A stretch of 64,000 nt of DNA from Pseudomonas sp. KUIN-1 (GCF_009176725.1 NZ_AP020337.1:2976001-3040000); one strand, 5' to 3'; counted from the stretch's first letter, positions 37,921-50,974 are shown. Numbers and translations are program-made. Notes: generated by a model from the sequence alone, not told the origin.

Positions 37921-40900
37921 GACGTGCAGGTGCCAGCCAGCAGGATTCCCGCCGATTGCCAGCGTATAACGCCGAACATGCTGCCCCTGGCCCGGCTCTC
38001 CCAGGCACAAATCGACCGTGTGGTCGCCGCAGTGCCGGGCGGGGTGAGCAACGTGCAGGATATCTATGGGCTGGTGCCGTTGCAGGAGGGCATCCTCTAC
38101 CACCATTTGTCCAGTGGAGAGGGTGATCCGTACCTGTTGCAGGCGTTGTTGCGGTTCAATAGCTTCGAGCAGCTGCTGGACTTCACGGAGGCCTTGCAGC
38201 AAGTCATTGACCGTCACGACATTCTGCGCACGGCGGTAGCCTGGGAAGAGCTCGACGAGCCAGTGCAGGTGGTCTGGCGTCAGGCACGGCTGCGGGTCGA
38301 GGCGTTTTTGCCGCACCCGGACCAGGGTGATGTCGCGGCCCAGTTGCAGGCACAGTTCGATCCACGACGGATACGCATGGATCTGCATCAGGCCCCGATG
38401 ATGCGCCTGCATTACGCGGAAGATCCCGCCGACCATAGCTGGGTTGCGGTGTTGCTGTTCCATCACCTGATCGATGACGCCACCTCGCTGGCCCTGTTGG
38501 GCGCAGAGATCGAGGCGTTCAGACAAGGGCGCGGCGAAGGTTTGCCAGCGTCGGTGCCGTATCGCAACCACGTGGCTCAGGCGCGATTGAGCGTGAGCCG
38601 CGAGGATCACGAGGCGTTTTTCCGCGAGATGCTCGCTGATGTTGACGAGCCGACCCTGCCGTTCGGCCTGCAAGACGTGCAAGGCGACGGCAGCGGAGTC
38701 GACGAAGCCCTGTTGCCGGTTGCCCTGGAGCTTGCCCAACGTTTACGCGCCCATGCCCGGCGATTGGGCGTCAGTAATGCCAGCCTGCATCACCTTGCGT
38801 GGGCGCAGGTGGTCGGGCGCCTGTCGGGGCGGCAGGATGTGGTCTTCGGTACAGTGCTGATGGGCCGCTTGCTCAGTGGTCAAGGCGCCGAACGGGCCTT
38901 GGGCATGTTTATCAATACCTTGCCGTTGCGGGTTGCTGCCGGAGAGCAGGGCATTCAGGCTGCAGTGCGCACCACCCACGCACGGTTGGCGGCGTTGGTC
39001 AGTCACGAGCATGCACCGTTGTCGCTGGCTCAGGGGTGCAGTGGCGTGGCGGCACCGACACCTTTATTCAGTGCGCTGATGAACTACCGCCATGTCGCGG
39101 TCGGCGCCCAGGCACCTCAAGATGCGGGGCAGACCAGGACCTGGGCCGGTGTCGAGGTGCTCGGCGGTGAGGAACGGACCAACTACCCGCTGTCGCTGTC
39201 GGTAGACGACCTCGGCGACTCCTTCGGCCTGACCGTTCAGGCCGTAACCGGAATCGGTGCCAGGCGCATCTGCGGTTACATGCACACCGTACTGGAGCAA
39301 CTGGCCGATGCGCTGGACAGCCAGCCCGATGCGCCCTTGCATAGCCTCGACTGGTTGCCCGCGCACGAGCGCCGCCAGCTCCTGGAAGACTTCAACGCGC
39401 TCGATGGCGCGTACCCGAAAGATCTGTTGTTGCACCAGCTATTTGAGGCGCAGGCCGCGGCACAACCGGATTCGATGGCGGTCACTTACGAAGGCCAGCA
39501 TCTGAGCTACGCCGAGCTCAATCAGTGGGCCAACCAGATTGCCCATCGATTGATCGCCGAAGGCATCGGCGCTGACGACCGGGTGGCGATCTGTGTGGAA
39601 CGCGGTCTGGAAATGATTGCGGGCCTGGTGGGCATTCTTAAGGCCGGCGCAGGTTACGTGCCACTCGACCCTTCTTACCCTGAAGAACGCTTGGCCTACA
39701 TGCTTGAGGACAGCGCACCGAAAATGCTGCTGACCCAACGCGATTTGCGCGAGCGCTTTGCGCAGGCCGCCATGCCGGTGTTGCTGCTGGAAGCAGACGC
39801 CCGCGCCGAAAACGCTATTGACAGAGCGCCGACGACCAATCCGCAGCTCGCAGGGCTTAACGCGCAGCACCTAGCGTATCTAATCTACACCTCGGGCTCT
39901 ACCGGTCAACCCAAAGGCGTGGCCATGCCCCATGCGCCGCTGGTCAACCTGATGCATTGGCAGATCGCCCAGACTGTCGAGCACCGCCGCCCGAGGCAAC
40001 GTACCTTGCAGTTCGCAGCGCTGGGTTTTGATGTGGCTTTTCAGGAAATCTTCAGCACCTTGTGCGCGGGCGGCGAACTGTCGCTCATCCACAGCGATAT
40101 GCGTCTGGATTTCCGTCGCCTGTTCCAGCACATCTGCGAACAGCGCATCGAGCGCTTGTACATGCCGTGCATTGCCCTGCAGGCATTGGCCGAGGCCGTG
40201 GTCGCCGAACCCGAACAGCCTGAGTGCCTGTTGCAGGACGTGATCACTGCAGGTGAACAACTGCGAATCACCGAACCGATGCGGCATTTCTTCGCCCGTC
40301 TGAACGACGCCCGCCTGCACAACCATTACGGCCCGACCGAGTCCCACGTGGTCACGGCGATGACCCTTGAGGGCAACCCACAGGCCTGGCCAACCTTGCC
40401 GAGCATTGGTCAGCCGGTGGCCAATACCCGCATCTATCTGCTTGACGAACACATGCGCCCGGTGCCGGTGGGCGTGGCGGGTGAACTCTACATCGGCGGT
40501 GTGTGTGTCGCCCGTGGCTACCTGAATCGCGATGACCTGACTGCCGACCGCTTTATCGCTGATCCGTTTGCCACCCGCGAGGACGGCAACCCATGCGCGC
40601 GTCTGTATAAGACCGGCGATCTGGGTTGCTGGCAGGACGACGGCAACATCATCTATATGGGCCGTAACGACGACCAGATCAAGATCCGTGGTTTTCGTAT
40701 TGAACTGGGGGAAATCGAAGCACGCCTCGGTCAATATCCAGGCCTGCGCGATGCGGCGGTGCTGGCCCGCGAAGACGTTCCCGGTGAAAAGCGCCTGGTG
40801 GCGTATTTCAGTGTGCAGGCCGGCCAGGCTTTGCCTGAGGCCGACCATATGCGCCTGCATTTACAGGCGGTGCTGCCTGATTACATGATCCCGGCAGCCT

Positions 40901-43900
40901 ATGTACACCTGGAAAAACTGCCGGTGTCGCCCAATGGCAAGCTGGATCGTCGTGCGTTGCCGCAGCCATCTGCCGAGGCCTTCGTCAGTCGCGACTATCA
41001 GGCGCCGTTCGGCGACACCGAAACCATGCTGGCCGCACTCTGGTGCGAAGTGCTGAGTGTGGAACGGGTCGGTCGCCAGGACCATTTCTTTGAGCTGGGC
41101 GGTCATTCACTGCTGGCGGTGAAGCTGATCGAGCGCATGCGTCAGGTTGGCCTGAGTGCCGATGTGCGCGTGCTGTTCGGCCAGCCCACCCTTGCCGCAC
41201 TGGCGGCGGCTGTGGGCGGCGGCATCGAGATCGACGTTCCGGCCAACGGTATTCCCGACGGCTGTACGCACATCATCCCGGACATGCTGACCCTCACCAC
41301 GCTGGACCCGGCGAGTATCGAGCGCATTGTCGCTGGCGTTTCCGGTGGTGCGGCGAACGTGCAGGACATCTACCCGTTGGCGCCGTTGCAGGAAGGCATT
41401 CTTTATCACCATATCGCGGCTGAACAGGGCGACCCGTATCTGCTGCAAGCGACCTTCGCCCTGCATGATCCGACGCACGTACGACGCTTTGCCGAAGGCT
41501 TGCAGGCGATGATCGATCGCCATGACATCCTGCGCACGGCGCTGGTCTGGGAGGGTCTGGAACAACCGCTGCAAGTGGCTCTGCGCCGGGTCGAACTGTC
41601 GATGGAGCAGATCACCCTGGCCCAGGACGGCGGCGATATCGTCGCTCAGTTGCAACGCCGTTTTGATCCACGCGAGTACCGCCTCGATCTCAATCAGGCC
41701 CCGCTGATTCACCTGGCCTTTGCCGAGGACTCGGAGAACCAGCGCTGGGTGGCAATCCTGCTGTTCCACCACATTGCCCTTGACCACACCGCGCTGGACG
41801 TGATGAGCGTAGAAATGCTCGCCCACTTGCAAGGCACCGCAGCGCAACTGCCGGCGGCGATGCCTTACCGGAATTACGTGGGTCAGGCTCGTCTGGGCGT
41901 GAGTCGCAAGCAACACGAGGCGTTTTTCCGCGAGATGCTCGGTGATGTCGATGAACCGACCCTGCCGTTCGGCCTGCTTGAAGTGCAGGGTGACGGGCAG
42001 GGTATCAAGGAGGTTCGCCACGCTCTTCCGGCTAATCTGTGTCAGCGTCTGCGTACTCAGGCGCGGCAACTGGGAGTGAGTGCAGCCAGCCTGCATCACC
42101 TGGCCTGGGCGCGAGTGCTGGGCAGCGCCAGCGGACGTGAAGACGTGGTCTTCGGCACTGTGTTGCTGGGACGTATGCAAAGCGGCCTGGGTGCTGACCG
42201 CGCCCTGGGGATGTTCATCAACACCTTGCCGCTGCGGGTCGATGTCGGTAACTGCGCCGTGCGTCAGGCCGTGCGTCAGACCCACGCCCGATTGACCGCA
42301 TTGCTCGGCCACGAACATGCGCCGTTGGTGTTGGCTCAACGTTGCAGCGCGGTGGCCGCAGCCTCGCCGCTGTTCAGCGCGCTACTCAACTACCGCCACA
42401 GCCCGGCACGCGAAGCCAGCGGTGGCGAGCGTTGGGCGGATACCCAGGTGCTCGGCGTACGCGAAAGGACCAACTACCCGTTGACCCTGTCGGTGGACGA
42501 TCAGGGCGAAGGCTTCCTGTTGAGCGTACAGGTGGCTGCCGGATTCGATGGCCAGCGGATCTGCGGTTATATGCAGACCGCCTTGAGCCATCTGGTCGAG
42601 GCCCTTGAATCCGCGCCGGACTCAGCCGTGCGTGACCTGTCGGTGGTGCCGGAAACAGAACGCCGGCAACTGCTGGTGGCGTTCAACGACACCGCGCGGG
42701 ATTACCCGCAGCAACAGACCGTGCATGGCCTGTTCGAAGCTCAGGTGCGTGCGCACCCAGAAGCTTGCGCGGCGATCCACGACGGTGTTGCCGTGAGCTA
42801 CGCCGAACTTAACAACAGAGCCAACCGCCTGGCGCGGCATCTGCTGGGGCTCGGTGTGCAGCCGGGTGACAGCGTGGCGATCCTGCTGGAACGCAGCCAT
42901 GATTTGCTCGCCAGTCAGCTGGCAGTGCTCAAGTGCGCGGCGGTGTACGTGCCGCTGGACGTCAACGCACCGGTCGAGCGCCAGAGTTTCATGATTGAAG
43001 ACAGCCGGGCGCGTGTCCTGCTGACTCACAGTCAGGTATCGCTGACAACCGGCGCACAGCGTGTTGACCTCGATGGCCTGACGCTGGAGCGTCTGAAAGG
43101 CACCGATCTGGCATTGCCGCCGCAGTCCAGCGAAAGCGTTGCCTACATCATGTACACCTCCGGCTCCACCGGCACGCCGAAGGGGGTGCTGGTGCCGCAC
43201 CGGGCCATCAGCCGTCTGGCGATCAACAACGGCTATGCCGATTTCAATGCACAGGATCGCGTCGCATTTGCCTCCAACCCGGCCTTTGACGCCAGTACCC
43301 TGGATGTCTGGGCGCCGCTGCTCAATGGCGGCTGTGTGGTGGTGATCGGGCAGCACGATTTGCTCTCGCCGCTGAATTTCCAGCGCCTGTTACTGGAACA
43401 ATCGGTAAGCGTACTGTGGATGACCGCCGGATTGTTCCATCAATACGCTTCAGGTCTGGGCGAGGCCTTTTCGCGCCTGCGCTACCTGATTGTCGGCGGT
43501 GATGTGCTGGACCCTGCCGTTATTGGACGGGTACTGGCGAACAACCCCCACAGCATCTGCTCAACGGCTATGGCCCGACCGAAGCCACCACGTTCTCCGC
43601 TACCTACGAGATTGTGTCGGTCGGCAATGGCTCGATTCCTATCGGCAAACCCGTGGGCAACAGCCGTTTGTATGTGCTCGATAACCAAGGCCAACCAGCG
43701 CCGCTGGGCGTTGCCGGCGAGCTGTATATCGGTGGCCAGGGTGTCGCCAGGGGTTATTTGCACCGGGATGAGCTGACCCTTGAGAAATTCGTCGCCGACC
43801 CGTTCGACAGCGACCCGCAGGCACGCCTGTACCGCACTGGCGACCTGGTGCGCTGGCGTGCCGACGGCAACCTGGAATACCTCGGTCGCAATGACGAGCA

Positions 43901-46900
43901 GGTGAAGATTCGTGGTTTCCGTGTTGAACTGGGTGAAATCGAAGCACGTCTGGCCGAACACGCCGAGGTCCGCGAAGCCGTAGTGCTGTGCCGTCAGGAT
44001 GCGCCCGGCGACAAGCGTCTGGTCGCTTATGTCACGGCGCAGCAGCCTGAAACTGCACTGGACATCGAACACCTGCGCAGCCATTTGCAAGGCTTGTTAC
44101 CAGACTATATGGTGCCGGCAGCCTACGTGCAGCTCGATTCACTGCCGCTGACCGCCAACGGCAAGCTCGATCGCAAGGCCCTGCCAGTGCCGGATGCGCA
44201 GTCGCTGGTCAGCCGTGGTTACGAAGAACCGTTAGGCGAGGTCGAAGTGGCGCTGGCCGAGATCTGGGCCGAGGTGCTGCAGGTCGAGCGGGTTGGCCGC
44301 AACGATCACTTCTTCGATCTGGGCGGGCACTCCCTGCTGGCCATGCGCATGGTGTCTCAAGTACGCCAGCAACTGGGCGTGGAATTACCGCTGGGCGAGC
44401 TGTTTGCCCTCGGTGAACTGGCAGCGGTGGCAGCAGCGCTGAGTAGCGTGGCGCGCAGTGAGCTGACAGCGATCCTGCCGGTGAAGCGTGATCAGCCAAT
44501 GCCATTGTCCTTCGCCCAGCAACGGTTGTGGTTCCTGGCACAGATGGACGGCGGTAACGAAGCCTATAACATCCCGATGGCGCTGAGCCTTGAGGGGATG
44601 CTCGACGTCACCGCCCTGACGCGTGCCCTGGCACGCATCGTCGAACGCCATGAAACCTTGCGCAGCCGGTTCGTGAGCCGCGAAGGCAGTGCACAAGTGC
44701 TGTTCGCGCCCACCTGCGCAGACGCCAGGCTGTCTGTCGAAGACATTCGTCATGCGCCCCATCGCCTGGAAGGGTGTATTCGGGTCGAGGCGGTCGCACC
44801 GTTCGATCTGGCTCTCGGCCCACTGATTCGCGCTCATCTGCTGCGCGTGACCGACGAGCGTCACGTGCTGCTGCTGACCGTGCACCACATCGTCGCCGAC
44901 GGCTGGTCGATGGGCGTGCTGAGCCAGGAACTGCTGGCGCTGTACCCGGCGTTCTGCCAGGGACAGCCCGACCCACTGCCGCCTCTGGCGATCCAGTACA
45001 CCGATTACGCAGTATGGCAACGTCGCTGGCTGTCCGGCGAGCGCCTGCAACACCAGGCGGCCTACTGGCGCCAGGCACTGGAGGGCGCGCCGACGCTGCT
45101 CACGTTGCCGACTGACCGGCCACGCCCGGCACAGCAGGACTTCGCCGGCGCCAGCCTTGCGGTGCAACTGAACGCAAGCCTGACGGCAGATCTGCGCAAA
45201 CTGGCGCAACGTCAGGGCGTCACGTTGTACATGGCGCTGATGGCCGCCTGGGCGACGACACTCGCGCGTCTTTCCGGTCAGGCCGACGTAGTAATCGGCA
45301 GCCCGGTGGCGGGACGTGGCCGTACCGAACTGGAAGACCTGGTCGGCCTGTTCGTCAACACCCTGGCGGTACGCATCGACACCTCGGGCAGTCCGAGCGG
45401 AGAAGCACTGCTAACCCAGGTCAAGGCGCGCGTACTGGAAGCACAGGAACATCAGGACCTGCCGTTCGAGCAGGTCGTGGAAGTGGTTCGTCCGACGCGC
45501 AGCCTGGCCCATCCCCCTTTGTTCCAGAACACGTTGAACTGGATGCCCGGCAAACACGCCGCCGCGTCGCTGGGCGACCTGCGAGTGGAGCTGGTCGGGC
45601 AGATCAGTCAGGTGTCCAAATTCGACCTTTCGCTGAACCTGAGCGAGCATGGCGAGACGCTGGTCGGTACGCTGGACTACGCCACGGCGCTGTTCGACGA
45701 AGTGACCGTGCAACGGTATCTCGGCTATTTCGTGCAGGTCCTCGAAACCCTGGCGGCTGATGAGCAGGCGCATCTTGATCGCATCACGCTGGTCGGCGAA
45801 GAGGAACGCCGTTACCTGCTGGAAACGCTCAACACGGCGGCGCTGCAGGTTCATGACGAGCAGACGGTGCATGCCATGATCGAAGCCCGGGCAGCCAGCG
45901 CACCTGAAGGTGTAGCGGCTCAGGTGGGCGAACATTGCCTGCACTACGGCGAGATGAACCATCGTGCCAACGCACTGGCCCATCACCTTATCAGTCTCGG
46001 CGTAGGTGTTGATGATCGCGTGGCGGTCATGGCCCGTCGCGGCCTGGACACGCTGGTGGCCATGCTCGCCGTCCTCAAGGCAGGCGCAGGCTACGTCCCG
46101 GTCGATCCGTCGCACCCTGACGAGCGCATTGCCTATCTGCTGGCCGACAGCGCACCCAAAGTGGTACTGACCCAGCAGGCCCTGACGAGCCGTGTGCCGG
46201 AAACGGCTGCACCGGTCATCGCCTTCGACCGGCCTGAATGGCCGCAACGCCTGGAAAACCCGCAGGTGGCAGGGCTCAACGCCGCGCACCTGGCTTACGT
46301 GATCTACACCTCCGGCTCCACGGGTCAGCCAAAGGGCGTGATGGTCGAGCACCGCACTGTCGGCAACCTGATCGACTGGCATTGCCAGGCCTTTGGTCTG
46401 CAGGCTGGCAGCCATACTGCGAGCGTCGCAGGCTTCGGCTTCGACGCCATGGCCTGGGAAGTCTGGCCGGCGCTGTGTGCCGGGGCGACCCTGCACCTGC
46501 CGCCTGCGGACGTGGGTAATGAACAGATCGATGCACTGCTCGACTGGTGGATCGCCCAGCCGCTGCAGGTGGCCTTCCTGCCGACGCCGGTCGCCGAGTA
46601 CGCCTTCAGCCGAAACCTGTCTCATCCCACCTTGCGCACGCTGTTGATCGGTGGTGACCGTCTGCGCCAGTTCCAGCGTGATCCGGGCTTCACCGTCATC
46701 AACAACTACGGCCCGACCGAGGCCACGGTGGTCGCCACGTCGGGGCGCTTGCTGCCCGACGGCAGCCTCGACATCGGCAAACCGATTACCAACACCCGCG
46801 TGTACCTGCTCGACGAGCATCAGCAACTGGTGCCGCTGGGTGTGGCGGGCGAGCTGTACGTCGCTGGTGAGGGGGTGGCGCGGGGTTACCTGAACCGGCC

Positions 46901-49900
46901 GGAGATGACCGCCGAGCGCTTTCTGCGTGATCCGTTCCACTGCGACGCCGACGCCCGGATGTACCGCACCGGCGACCTGGCACGCTGGAATGCCGATGGC
47001 ACTCTTGACTACCTGGGGCGTAACGATGACCAGGTGAAAATCCGCGGCTTACGCGTAGAACTGGGTGAGATCGAAGCGCAGCTCAGCCAGTTGCCAGGCA
47101 TCGAAGAAGCGCTGGTGCTGGCCCGTGAGGACGAACCGGGCCAGCCAAGGCTGGCGGCGTATTTCATCGAGCGCGACGGTTCGCTGTCGATGCCGGTGTC
47201 CGAACTGCGCGCTGCCTTGCTGGCAGTGCTGCCGGGCTACATGGTGCCCAGCGCCTTCGTGCGTCTGGCCGCCTGGCCGCTGACCGCCAATGGCAAGGTC
47301 GACCGTCGCGCCTTGCCATTGCCGGATCGCGAAGCGCTTCCGGGTCGGGACTACGAGGCACCTCAGGGGCCGGTGGAAACCGCCGTGGCCGAGATATGGA
47401 GTTCATTGCTGCAAGTCGAGCGCGTGGGGCGTCATGACCACTTCTTCGAGCTGGGCGGCCACTCGCTGCTCGCTGTCAACCTGATCGCACAGATGCGGCA
47501 CCAGGGGCTCAATGCCGATATTCGCACCCTGTTCACACAGCCGACGCTGGCCGCGCTGGCCGCGGCGGTGGGTGGCGCAAGTGAAATAACAGTCCCGGAA
47601 AATGCCATCCCGGACGACTGCACGCGCATCACGCCGGAGATGCTGCCGCTAGCCGATCTCGATCAGGCCGCCATCGACCTCATTGTCGCCAGCGTGCCCG
47701 GCGGCGTGGCGAATGTGCAGGATATCTACTCGTTGGCGCCGTTGCAGGAGGGGATTCTCTATCACCATCTGGCGGCAGAAGCAGGCGACCCGTACGTCCT
47801 GCAATCGGTGTTTGAGATTGCTGACCGTGCGCGCCTGAACGCCTTTGTCGGCGCCTTGCAAAGTGTGATTGATCGCCACGACATCCTGCGTACTGCGGTG
47901 CAGTGGCAGGGCCTGGAAACACCGGTGCAGGTCGTCTGTCGTCAGGCTCAACTGCCTATGGAGCAGGTCGAACTCGATCCGCTTGAAGGGCCGATCATGG
48001 AGCAGCTGCAACAACGCTTCGACCCTCGCCATTCGCGGCTGGACATGAGTCAGGCACCACTGCTGCGGCTGGTTTTCGCCGAAGACCAGCCCAACCAGCG
48101 GTGGGCGGCGATCCTGCTGTTCCATCATATGGTCCTCGACCATACGGCGCTGGAGGTTGTGCTCCACGACATGCAGGCACATCTGCTGGGCCAGGCTGGC
48201 CAACTCGATGTCGCCATTCCGTATCGCAACTATGTGGCCCAGGCCCGCCTGGGTGTGAGCCGCGAGGACCATGAAGCGTTCTTCCGCGAACTGCTCGGTG
48301 ATATCGACGAACCTACGCTGCCGTTCGGCCTGCTGGATGTGCAGGGCGATGGCCGCGACATGGGAGAGAGCAGCCTGACACTGGACCGTCAGTTGAACCT
48401 GCGCCTGCGCGCCCAGGCCCGGAAGCTTGGGGTAAGCGCCGCGAGTCTGTTCCATCTGGCGTGGGCTCAGGTATTGAGCAAGGTGTCGAGCAAGCGAACG
48501 GTGGTATTCGGGACCGTGTTGATAGGCCGCATGCAGAGTGGGGAAGGCGCCGACCGGGCGCTGGGAATGTTCATCAATACTTTGCCGTTGCGCGTCGACC
48601 TGGCAGGGCAGGATGCACGGGGCGGGGTGCGGGCGACTCATGCCCGGCTCACCGCGTTGCTCGGGCACGAACACGCGCCGTTGGTGCTGGCGCAGCGGTG
48701 CAGTGGCGTGGCGGCGCCGTTGCCACTGTTCAGTTCGCTGCTCAACTACCGCCACAGTGGCGTAGCTGAACCATCGGTCGAGTCGATTGAGGCCTGGCGC
48801 GGTATAGAGGTGCTCAGTGGCGAGGAACGCACTAATTATCCGTTGACCTTGAACGTCGACGACCTGGGCGACGCCTTCAGGTTATCGGTGCTAGTGACCG
48901 GCAAGGTCGGCGGCGAGCGAGTCTGCGGGTATATGCAGACCGCGCTGGGAAGTCTGGTCGATGCACTGGAACAGTCACCGGACACTGCCCTCGACAGTCT
49001 GCCGATCCTGCCTGCTGCCGAGCGTGAGCAACTGCTGGTGCAGTTCAACGATACGGCGCTGGAATATCCGCACGAACAGACCATTCATGGGATGTTCGAA
49101 GCGCAGGCCGAGCGCACGCCGGAGGCGCTGGCAGTGGTCCACGGCGAACAGCGTCTGAGCTATCGCCAACTCAACGAACGGGCCAACCGCTTGGCACATG
49201 CCTTGCGCAAACAGGGCGTCCAGCCGGATTCGCGGGTCGGGATCTGTGTTGAACGCGGGCCGGAAATGGTCGTCGGTTTGCTGGCGATTCTCAAGGCGGG
49301 CGGCGGTTATGTACCGCTCGACCCGGCGTATCCGGTAGACCGGATTGCTTACATGTTGCAGGACAGTGCTCCGGCAGCAGTGCTGGCCCAAACCGCTACC
49401 CAGAGTTTGCTGGCGGACGTTTCGGTGCCGGTGATCAATCTTGATCAGGACAGCTGGCAAGACGAATCCGTACAGAACCCGGAAGTGCCGGGGCTGACTT
49501 CGGTGCATCTGGCTTACCTGATCTACACCTCGGGCTCGACCGGTCTGCCCAAGGGCGTGATGATCGAACACCGCAATACCGTGAACTTTCTGACCTGGGC
49601 TCATAGCGCTTTTGCCGGTTCGGCGTTGGAGAAGACGCTGTTCTCCACCTCGTTGAACTTCGATCTTGCTGTGTACGAGTGCTTCGGACCGCTGACCTCG
49701 GGCGGCAGCATCAAGGTGGTTCAAAACGTCCTTGAACTGCAACACGGCGATCACGACATCGGCCTGATCAATACTGTGCCGTCGGCGCTGAAAGCGCTGC
49801 TGGAAATCAACAGCTTGCCAAAGTCGGTTCACACCGTGAACGTGGCGGGTGAAGCCCTCAAGCGCAGTCTGGTGGAAAACCTGTTCGAAAAAACAGGCGT

Positions 49901-50813
49901 GCAGCGCCTGTGCAACCTCTATGGCCCTTCGGAAACCACCACCTACTCAAGCTGGGTGGCGATGGATCGCGAACAGGGCTTCGCTCCGCACATCGGCAAA
50001 CCGGTCGGCAATACGCAGTTCTATCTGCTGGACGAACAGCAACAGCTGGTTCCATTGGGTGTCGCCGGTGAAATCTACATCGGCGGTGCGGGTGTGGCGC
50101 GGGGCTACCTGAACCGTGATGACCTGACCGCCGAGCGCTTCCTCGCAGATACGTTCAGCCGGCACCCACAGGCCCGCATGTACCGCACCGGCGACCTGGG
50201 TCGCTACTTGCCAGACGGCAATATCGAATACCTGGGCCGTAACGACGATCAGGTGAAAATTCGTGGCTTCCGTATCGAGCTGGGCGAGATCGATGCGCGC
50301 CTGGCCAAACACCCGGCGGTTCACGAGGCGGTAGTCACCGCCCGTGAAGACGTCCCTGGCGACAAACGCCTGGTGGCTTATTACACAGTCTTGTCCGCAC
50401 AAACGGAGCCGGCCATCGACAGTCTGCGCGGCTGGCTGCTAGGGCAGTTGCCGGCCTATATGGTCCCGGTGGCTTATGTGCGTCTCGATGCAATGCCCCT
50501 GACGCCCAACGGCAAGCTCGACCGCAAGGCGTTACCTGCGCCGGGTGAGGGCGCGTTGATCAGCCGGGGCTATGAAGCCCCGCAAGGCGAGAGAGAAATA
50601 CTGATCGCCGCTATCTGGCAAGACCTGCTGGGTGTCACGCAGGTTGGACGGCATGACCACTTTTTCGAGATGGGTGGCCACTCGCTGCTCGCTGTCAGCC
50701 TGATGGAACGCATGCGTCAGGAAGGCCTGGAGGCCGAGGTCAAGTCGCTGTTCAAACACCCCACCCTCATGGAATACGCAGCAACAACGGAAAGAATGGA
50801 GATTGTTCTGTGA
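34777..50813 (+). CDS. sypA: Syringopeptin synthetase SypA, five-module NRPS, frameshifted
   Basis: First synthetase of syringopeptin. With one base restored it is 5345 aa: starter C - A(Thr/Dhb) - T, then four C-A-T modules for Pro, Val, Leu or Val, and Ala. There is no TE; the chain passes to SypB. GGHS carrier serines are at 37801, 41107, 44331, 47463 and 50682. C2, C3 and C5 are dual condensation/epimerisation type; C4 is LCL type. I chose ATG 34777 (GAGAAG upstream) over a TTG 27 codons earlier whose leader is not protein-like. As sequenced, the frame breaks after the C run at 43545-43549. The first part then stops at 43776 (2999 aa), and the rest continues in another frame to 50813. Both halves otherwise keep NRPS coding character. 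It follows syrD by 138 bp and its stop overlaps the sypB start. Confidence 0.93.
36151..37130. repeat. Thr A-domain repeat, copy 1 (sypA module 1)
   Basis: Close DNA match to 62170-63150 in sypB, both with the code DFWNIGMVH. Confidence 0.8.
37920..41225 (+). other. SypA module 2: dual C - A(Pro) - T
   Basis: Boundaries are approximate. The dual signature is HHLSSGEGD at residues 1109-1117, with active site HHLIDDA at 1229. The A-domain pocket reads DVQYIAHVV, a proline-type code, matching Pro2. The carrier serine is residue 2111. Confidence 0.87.
42710..44200. repeat. Val A-domain repeat, copy 1 (sypA module 3)
   Basis: Close DNA match to sypB 58960-60440. This copy carries the one-base deletion. 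Confidence 0.82.
43545..43549 (+). other. Frameshift site: C5 run in sypA
   Basis: The text reads GCGAACAACCCCCACAGCAT. One additional C gives N-N-P-P-Q-H-L-L-N-G-Y-G-P-T-E, which matches N-N-A-P-Q-H-L-L-N-G-Y-G-P-T-E in the paralogous Val A domain of SypB (around 59776-59815). The sypB copy has 12 bases where sypA has 11. All downstream motifs (A7 to T5) continue in the shifted frame. Confidence 0.9.
44450..47583 (+). other. SypA module 4: LCL C - A(Leu/Val) - T
   Basis: Boundaries are approximate. This is the only LCL-type C domain seen in the syp part of the window (LSFAQQRLWFLAQ, HHIVADGWS), so Val3 should remain L. The A-domain pocket reads DAWFLGNVV, an established leucine code; classical syringopeptin 22 has Val at position 4. 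The carrier serine is at 47463. Confidence 0.82.
47583..50813 (+). other. SypA module 5: dual C - A(Ala) - T
   Basis: Boundaries are approximate. The dual signature is HHLAAEAGD (47763). The A-domain pocket reads DLYNNALTY, alanine-type. The carrier serine is at 50682, and the protein ends with a short tail of about 30 residues (final residues ERMEIVL) that may contact the SypB docking domain. Confidence 0.84.
49080..50350. repeat. Ala A-domain repeat, copy 1 (sypA module 5)
   Basis: Closely related to sypB 52500-53770 (offset 3419) and 55740-57010 (a further 3237). The stretch at about 50007-50151 is the same as 56663-56807 by eye. Confidence 0.82.
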
Positions 50814-50974
50814 GCATGATTGAACTGTTGGCAGTACTGGAAGAGAAAGATGTGCAGCTTGCCGTCAAGGGCGACCAACTGGTCGTCAGCGGCAAGCGAC
50901 AGTCCCTCATGGAGCCCGCCGTGCTGGCGCTGTTGCGCGAGAACAAGGCGGCGTTGATCGAGCTGATCAACGCC
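50810..50974 (+). other. SypB N-terminal TubC-type docking domain
   Basis: About 55 residues. The pattern is IELLAVLEEKDVQL, then KGDQLVVSG, then a second helix ending ALLRENKAALIELI. This helix-strand-helix layout with a GD(Q)L turn is that of TubC-family N-terminal docking domains, which bind the C-terminal tail of the preceding synthetase. It precedes the first C domain and has no counterpart at the start of SypA or SyrE, which begin with starter C domains. Confidence 0.75.

Larger units (their letters stand above)
41225..44450 (+). other. SypA module 3: dual C - A(Val, broken) - T
   Basis: Boundaries are approximate. The dual signature is HHIAAEQGD at residues 2211-2219, so Pro2 should become D. 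The A-domain code, read across the repaired frame, is DALWIGGTF, a valine code. The frameshift falls between pocket positions 301 and 322. The carrier serine is at 44331. Confidence 0.85.

Noticed and set aside
34696..43776. Treating the two overlapping sypA pieces as two real genes
   Set aside because: The break lies inside an A domain, the second piece starts at a GTG in mid-domain without a good ribosome site, and adding one base rebuilds a continuous domain that matches a paralogue.
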